Shown here: in pieces, positions 60,867 to 64,000 of the stretch
Position numbering within the stretch: position 1 is the first letter of the stretch
Layout: every line of letters starts with the position of its first letter
Notes under the pieces: generated by a model
Databases searched by the model: none
Seen by the model: only the letters and a program-made list of their open reading frames with translations
Told to the model about the DNA's origin: nothing
Assembly: GCF_002836515.1 (NCBI RefSeq)
Contig: NZ_PJBC01000004.1
Coordinates: 62,001-126,000 of the forward strand
Length of the DNA stretch: 64,000 nt
Direction of reading: 5' to 3'
Origin: Pseudomonas sp. Choline-02u-1
GTDB lineage: Bacteria > Pseudomonadota > Gammaproteobacteria > Pseudomonadales > Pseudomonadaceae
Translations under genes and position numbers: made by a program

Positions 60867-61487
60867 ATGAAAACCCGCGACCGGATTCTCGAATGTGCGC
60901 TGCAACTGTTCAATCAGAAGGGCGAGCCGAACGTTTCCACCATGGAGGTGGCCAACGAAATGGGGATCAGCCCCGGCAATCTCTACTACCACTTCCACGG
61001 CAAGGAACCGCTGATTCTCGGTCTGTTCGAACGCTTCCAGCATGAACTCGCACCGCTGCTCGACCCGCCGCCGGAAGTGGAGCTGGCGCCGGAGGATTAC
61101 TGGCTGTTTCTGCATTTGATCGTCGAGCGACTGGCGCAATACCGGTTTCTTTTCCAGGACCTGTCGAACCTTGCCGGACGCCTGCCGAAACTGGCCAAGG
61201 GGATTCGCAATCTGCTCAACGCGTTGAAGAGAACGCTGGCGTCGCTACTGGCGCGGTTGAAGGCTGCCGGTCAACTGGTCAGCGATACGCAGGCGCTGGG
61301 GCAACTGGTGGAGCAGGTGACCATGACGTTGCTGTTCTCGCTGGATTATCAGCGGATTCTTGACCGGGAGGGCGATGTCAGGTTGGTCGTGTACCAGATC
61401 ATGATGCTGGTGGCGCCGCATCTGTTGCCGCCGGTGAAAGTGGCGACAGAGCGGATGGCGCTGCAGTACCTTGAGGATCACGACTGA
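60867..61487 (+). CDS. phaD: TetR-family regulator PhaD
   Basis: A 206-residue TetR-type regulator. The N-terminal helix-turn-helix (VSTMEVANEMGISPGNLYYHF) is followed by an all-helical ligand domain. In P. putida PhaD activates the phaC1 and phaI promoters in response to an acyl-CoA-type signal (family knowledge). It is the last gene of the phaC1ZC2D unit, 31 bp after phaC2, and ends before a REP pair and a shared terminator. Confidence 0.95.
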   Translation: MKTRDRILECALQLFNQKGEPNVSTMEVANEMGISPGNLYYHFHGKEPLILGLFERFQHELAPLLDPPPEVELAPEDYWLFLHLIVERLAQYRFLFQDLSNLAGRLPKLAKGIRNLLNALKRTLASLLARLKAAGQLVSDTQALGQLVEQVTMTLLFSLDYQRILDREGDVRLVVYQIMMLVAPHLLPPVKVATERMALQYLEDHD

Positions 61488-61518
61488 ACGAAATGTTCCT
61501 GTGAATGCAAATTTCATC

Positions 61519-61609
61519 TGTGGGAGCGGGCTTGCTCGCGAAGGCGTCTTGTCAGTCGACATTTGAGTTGACGGACACGCCCCCTTCGCGAGCAAGCCCG
61601 CTCCCACAA
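61519..61609. repeat. REP pair (family A)
   Basis: Inverted TGTGGGAGCGGGCTTGCTCG units about 48 nt apart, between the convergent phaD and phaF. Confidence 0.9.
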
Positions 61610-61633
61610 GGGATCGATGGCATTGTTGCGACA

Positions 61634-61670
61634 CAAAAACGCCCGACCTTCACAGGCCGGGCGTTTTTGA
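61634..61670. terminator. Bidirectional terminator between phaD and phaF
   Basis: ACAAAAACGCCCGGCC-like arms: CAAAAACGCCCGACC and GGCCGGGCGTTTTTG form a stem with flanking A and T runs, suited to stop both converging transcripts. Confidence 0.88.
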
Positions 61671-61682
61671 TTTGCCCTGAAA

Positions 61683-62576
61683 TCAGGACTGACTGGATGG
61701 CGTCGACGGTGTCGATGCTGCAGTCGGGGTGGCGGCTGCCGTTGGCGCCGCAGCGGAGTTTGCCGCGCTGGCCGGAGCGGTTGGAGCAGTTGATGGCACG
61801 GCGGGCGGTTTTGGCGCGGCGGCTTTCGGCGCGGCCGGTTTTTTCGCTGCAGGCTTTTTCGCCGCAGCCGGTTTGGTCGCAGGCTTCGCAGCGGGTTTGG
61901 CGGCAGCGGCTTTCGCTGCTGGCCTGGCCGCTGGTTTCGCTGCCGTTTTAGCCGCAGGTTTCGCTGCGGTTTTAGCAGCAACCGGTTTGGCGGCAGCCTT
62001 GGTTGCAGGTTTGGCAGCAGCGGTTTTTGCGGCCGGTTTGGCTGCAGCTTTCGCAGCAGGTTTAGCCGCCGCTTTGGCCAGTGGCTTGGCTGCGGTTTTC
62101 GCCGCAGGTTTGGCCGCTGCAGTTTTAGTGGCGGGCTTCGCCGCAGCGGTTTTCGCCGCCACAGGCTGAGCTTTCAGACCGGTGAGTTTTTCGATCTGTT
62201 TGGTCAGCGTGTCGACCTTGGCGTTGAGCGCCTTCACCTCATTGCGGCTCGGCACACCCAGGCGCGAAATCGCGCTGTTCAGGCGCTTGTCGAAAGCGCC
62301 TTCCAGCTCGTCCCACTTGCCCATGGCGCGGTCTTTCACGCCGCTGATGCGCGACTTGGCCGAAGAGGTCGAGTCCTCGACTTTCTTGCCGACGGCAGTC
62401 TTGGTGAGCTTCTCGGCCTTCTCGCCATCTTTGACCAATGCATCGAAGAGTTTGCTGCCGTCAGTGTCGATCTTCGAGTACACGCCTAAACCAGCCAGCC
62501 AGATTTTGCGGGAGTAAGACTCGACCTTCCCGACCCACGAGCTGCTTTCTTTATCGGTGTTCTTTTTGCCAGCCAT
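61683..62576 (-). CDS. phaF: Phasin and nucleoid-associated protein PhaF
   Basis: A 297-residue two-part protein. The N-terminal phasin domain (about residues 1-140; SYSRKIWLAGLGVYSKID) coats PHA granules, with a leucine-zipper-like stretch near 117-140. The C-terminal half is a histone H1-like tail of AAKPA/AAAKPA repeats that binds DNA and helps share granules at division. The extreme C-terminus turns to Ala/Pro/Ser/Thr without Lys. It is co-transcribed with phaI, 10 bp upstream. Confidence 0.96.
   Translation of the reverse strand: MAGKKNTDKESSSWVGKVESYSRKIWLAGLGVYSKIDTDGSKLFDALVKDGEKAEKLTKTAVGKKVEDSTSSAKSRISGVKDRAMGKWDELEGAFDKRLNSAISRLGVPSRNEVKALNAKVDTLTKQIEKLTGLKAQPVAAKTAAAKPATKTAAAKPAAKTAAKPLAKAAAKPAAKAAAKPAAKTAAAKPATKAAAKPVAAKTAAKPAAKTAAKPAARPAAKAAAAKPAAKPATKPAAAKKPAAKKPAAPKAAAPKPPAVPSTAPTAPASAANSAAAPTAAATPTAASTPSTPSSQS
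61850..62170. repeat. Low-complexity coding repeats of the PhaF tail
   Basis: Imperfect tandem 12-15 nt units encode AAKPA, AAAKPA and KTAAKPA. This explains the strong periodicity of both strands here, including long open frames on the opposite strand that are not genes. Confidence 0.85.
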
Positions 62577-62586
62577 CCCGTTCTCC

Positions 62587-63009
62587 TTAAGATTTTCGCG
62601 CGACGCGTTCGAGCAATGCCGTCAGCTCATCGAGCTTAGCAGAGAGTGCCTCAACGTCATGTTTAGACGGAATGCCGATCCGATTCAAGGCGCTGGCCAC
62701 ACGGTTGTCGAAGGCCTTCTCGACCTTGTCCAGCTGAACTTCAACGCGGCCCTTGAACGAGCTGACTTGGGTGGCCGCGTCATCGATCTCGGCGTTGGCC
62801 GCGAGGAGTTTTTCGCTGACCACTTTTTTGCCTTTCTTTTCAACAGTTTGACCGGCGGCGACGAGCTCTTGAAAGTACTCGCTGCCCTCCTGACCGACCT
62901 TGGTGTAAGCACCCAGGCCTGCCAGCCAGATCTTGCGGGCATAGGATTTGACGTCGCTCAACGTCGAAGTCGGAGCGTCGATTTTTTTCTTCAAAATGAC
63001 TTTGGCCAT
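62587..63009 (-). CDS. phaI: Phasin PhaI
   Basis: A 140-residue phasin that coats PHA granules, related to the N-terminal domain of PhaF (shared SYARKIWLAGLGAYTKV and NRIGIPSKHDVEALSAKLDELT blocks). It has predicted long amphipathic helices with a coiled-coil end. The ATG at 63009 is chosen with gaggtg 5 nt upstream. It is the first gene of phaIF. Confidence 0.96.
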   Translation of the reverse strand: MAKVILKKKIDAPTSTLSDVKSYARKIWLAGLGAYTKVGQEGSEYFQELVAAGQTVEKKGKKVVSEKLLAANAEIDDAATQVSSFKGRVEVQLDKVEKAFDNRVASALNRIGIPSKHDVEALSAKLDELTALLERVARKS

Positions 63010-63126
63010 GGTGCACCTCACGCGCAGAAGGTTTGAGGAACTGCCGGACGAGTGTCGGGCTCAGGCACAAAGTAGGTAGAAAAATTAGAAAGGGCACCCT
63101 AACCAGCGGGAGCATCACAAAACAAA

Positions 63127-63217
63127 TGTGGGAGCGGGCTTGCTCGCGAAGGCGTCGTGCCAGACAACTTTCAAGTCGGCTGACACACCGCTTTCGCGAG
63201 CAAGCCCGCTCCCACAG
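63127..63217. repeat. REP pair (family A)
   Basis: Inverted TGTGGGAGCGGGCTTGCTCG units about 48 nt apart, between phaI and the upstream small PHA-system gene, both on the minus strand. Confidence 0.9.
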
Positions 63218-63239
63218 GGGATCGGATTTCAATCTGGAG

Positions 63240-63515
63240 TCAGGCCAAAGCTTTGTCGAGGGCTTTCTCGATCTCGGCTTTGATCATGCCGCTCATGGCC
63301 GACATCATCAGGCCAAGCTCGACGTCGACCCTGATCGAATCGTCCGCGACATGCACTTCGCCTTTTACGCCTGAGCGCTTGAGGTTCAGGGTGTCGCCGG
63401 ACCACTGCGGCTCCAGGCCGTATTGTTCATTGAGCTTTTTGGCCAGTTTGTCGGCCTTCTCGCGGGCGGCTTCCCTGCCCAGGGTGTGGGCACGCTCAAC
63501 ACTGATTTTGGCCAT
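63240..63515 (-). CDS. Polyhydroxyalkanoic acid system family protein (PHA_gran_rgn)
   Basis: A 91-residue protein of the PF09650 family found next to PHA granule genes. It has an Arg/Lys/Glu-rich N-terminal helix (VERAHTLGREAAREKADKL, about residues 6-24) and a small beta region (VHVADDSIRVDVELG). The role is not established; regulation or granule association is suggested by name and place only. The ATG at 63515 has an aggag site 8 nt upstream; the longer frame to 63623 is not supported. Confidence 0.88.
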   Translation of the reverse strand: MAKISVERAHTLGREAAREKADKLAKKLNEQYGLEPQWSGDTLNLKRSGVKGEVHVADDSIRVDVELGLMMSAMSGMIKAEIEKALDKALA

Positions 63516-63669
63516 GGAATAACTCCTGATGATTGAATGGCTGACGGTGAATCTTGACCGCATCTGCGGCAAATCGTCCCGAAGGTTGCCCATCTTACCT
63601 TTAGCCATTCCAAGACAAAGCATGGCTTGGGGATTAGAATGTCGCGCATTCTCTTCTGGTGACAGCGAT

Positions 63670-64000
63670 ATGACTGATCAGCGCAAAGGCAGCGATGCCG
63701 AACCCACCACTCACTTCGGCTTCAAAAACGTTCCGGAAAGCCAGAAAGCGGAAAAAGTCGCTGAGGTTTTTCATTCCGTAGCCGCTAAATACGACCTGAT
63801 GAACGACCTTCTGTCGGGCGGCATGCACCGTCTGTGGAAGCGTTTCGCGATCGAACTGTCCGGCGTGCGCAGCGGTAACCGCGTGCTCGACATCGCCGGT
63901 GGCACTGGTGATCTGACACGCAAGTTCTCGAACCTCGTCGGCCCGACCGGCCAGGTTGTGCTGGCCGACATCAACGAGTCGATGCTCAAGGTCGGCCGTG
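63670..64000 (+). CDS. ubiE: Ubiquinone/menaquinone C-methyltransferase UbiE (3' partial)
   Basis: The first 110 residues are visible before the window ends. UbiE C-methylates the quinone ring in ubiquinone and menaquinone synthesis using SAM. Recognisable blocks are [35 protein letters not shown] and the SAM motif [15 protein letters not shown]. Downstream codons lie outside the window. It is divergent from the PHA-system gene across about 150 bp. Confidence 0.95.
   Translation, partial: MTDQRKGSDAEPTTHFGFKNVPESQKAEKVAEVFHSVAAKYDLMNDLLSGGMHRLWKRFAIELSGVRSGNRVLDIAGGTGDLTRKFSNLVGPTGQVVLADINESMLKVGR

Noticed and set aside
61729..62169. A plus-strand Ala/Gly-rich open frame opposite phaF resembling a membrane protein
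   Set aside because: It is the complement of the AAKPA repeat tail of PhaF; the apparent hydrophobic repeats come from that low-complexity DNA.

Overview
The window is a piece of a Pseudomonas chromosome, most likely of the P. fluorescens group. The evidence is uniformly high GC, the gene order mscK-like/selO/.../hemE/gltDB/damX-like/aroBK/pilQPONM/ponA/maeB/nuclease/rpmE/priA/argS/hslVU/DUF971/phaC1-phaZ-phaC2-phaD/phaF-phaI/ubiE (which I remember as the order in P. aeruginosa; not searched), a full medium-chain PHA locus, and many short palindromic REP-type repeats typical of fluorescent pseudomonads. I see no rRNA, tRNA, CRISPR array, insertion sequence, phage gene or integrase.

Layout. 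1-5.1 kb: core genes (mechanosensitive channel, cut by the window edge; SelO; TrxC; an orphan ParA-type ATPase on the minus strand). 5.4-24.6 kb: one long plus-strand operon of about 20 tightly overlapping genes, followed by two small tandem paralogues. This is an aryl polyene (APE)/flexirubin-like pigment pathway. It has two acyl carrier proteins, three ketosynthase-family proteins, a ketoreductase, a stand-alone dehydratase and a second dehydratase fused to an acyl-activating ligase. It also has an aromatic amino acid ammonia-lyase, a thioesterase, two acyltransferases, a glycosyltransferase, a methyltransferase, a flavoprotein with halogenase-like motifs, and export/lipoprotein-handling proteins (LolA-like, MMPL, DUF3261, antiporter-like). 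It is the main accessory region, and it sits between otherwise conserved core genes.

24.7-27.0 kb: a divergent LysR regulator/MFS transporter pair. 27.1-34.4 kb: hemE, gltD and gltB on the minus strand. 34.7-43.0 kb: minus-strand damX-like/aroB/aroK/pilQPONM (septal SPOR protein, shikimate pathway, type IV pilus alignment complex and secretin). 43.2-45.6 kb: ponA (PBP1a). 45.8-48.3 kb: malic enzyme, secreted nuclease and rpmE, all minus. 48.5-55.6 kb: priA, argS, SPOR protein and hslVU, with a very good sigma-32 promoter in front of hslV. 55.7-63.5 kb: DUF971 gene, then the PHA locus: phaC1-phaZ-phaC2-phaD facing phaI-phaF across a shared terminator, with a sigma-54 type promoter before phaC1. 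The window ends inside ubiE.

How the accessory operon probably works (inference): the ammonia-lyase makes an aryl acrylate starter, the ligase loads it on an ACP, and the KS/KR/DH set elongates it to a conjugated polyene. Tailoring enzymes (methyltransferase, flavoprotein, possibly halogenation) and acyl/glycosyl transferases attach it to a lipid, and the LolA-like/MMPL pair delivers it to the outer membrane. Points worth a second look are the ligase-dehydratase fusion, the halogenase-like flavoprotein, the unusual substrate-selectivity pair in the lyase, a REP pair lodged at the start of the DUF3261 lipoprotein gene, the promoter with an upstream palindrome, and a terminator hairpin that overlaps the start of the nuclease gene.
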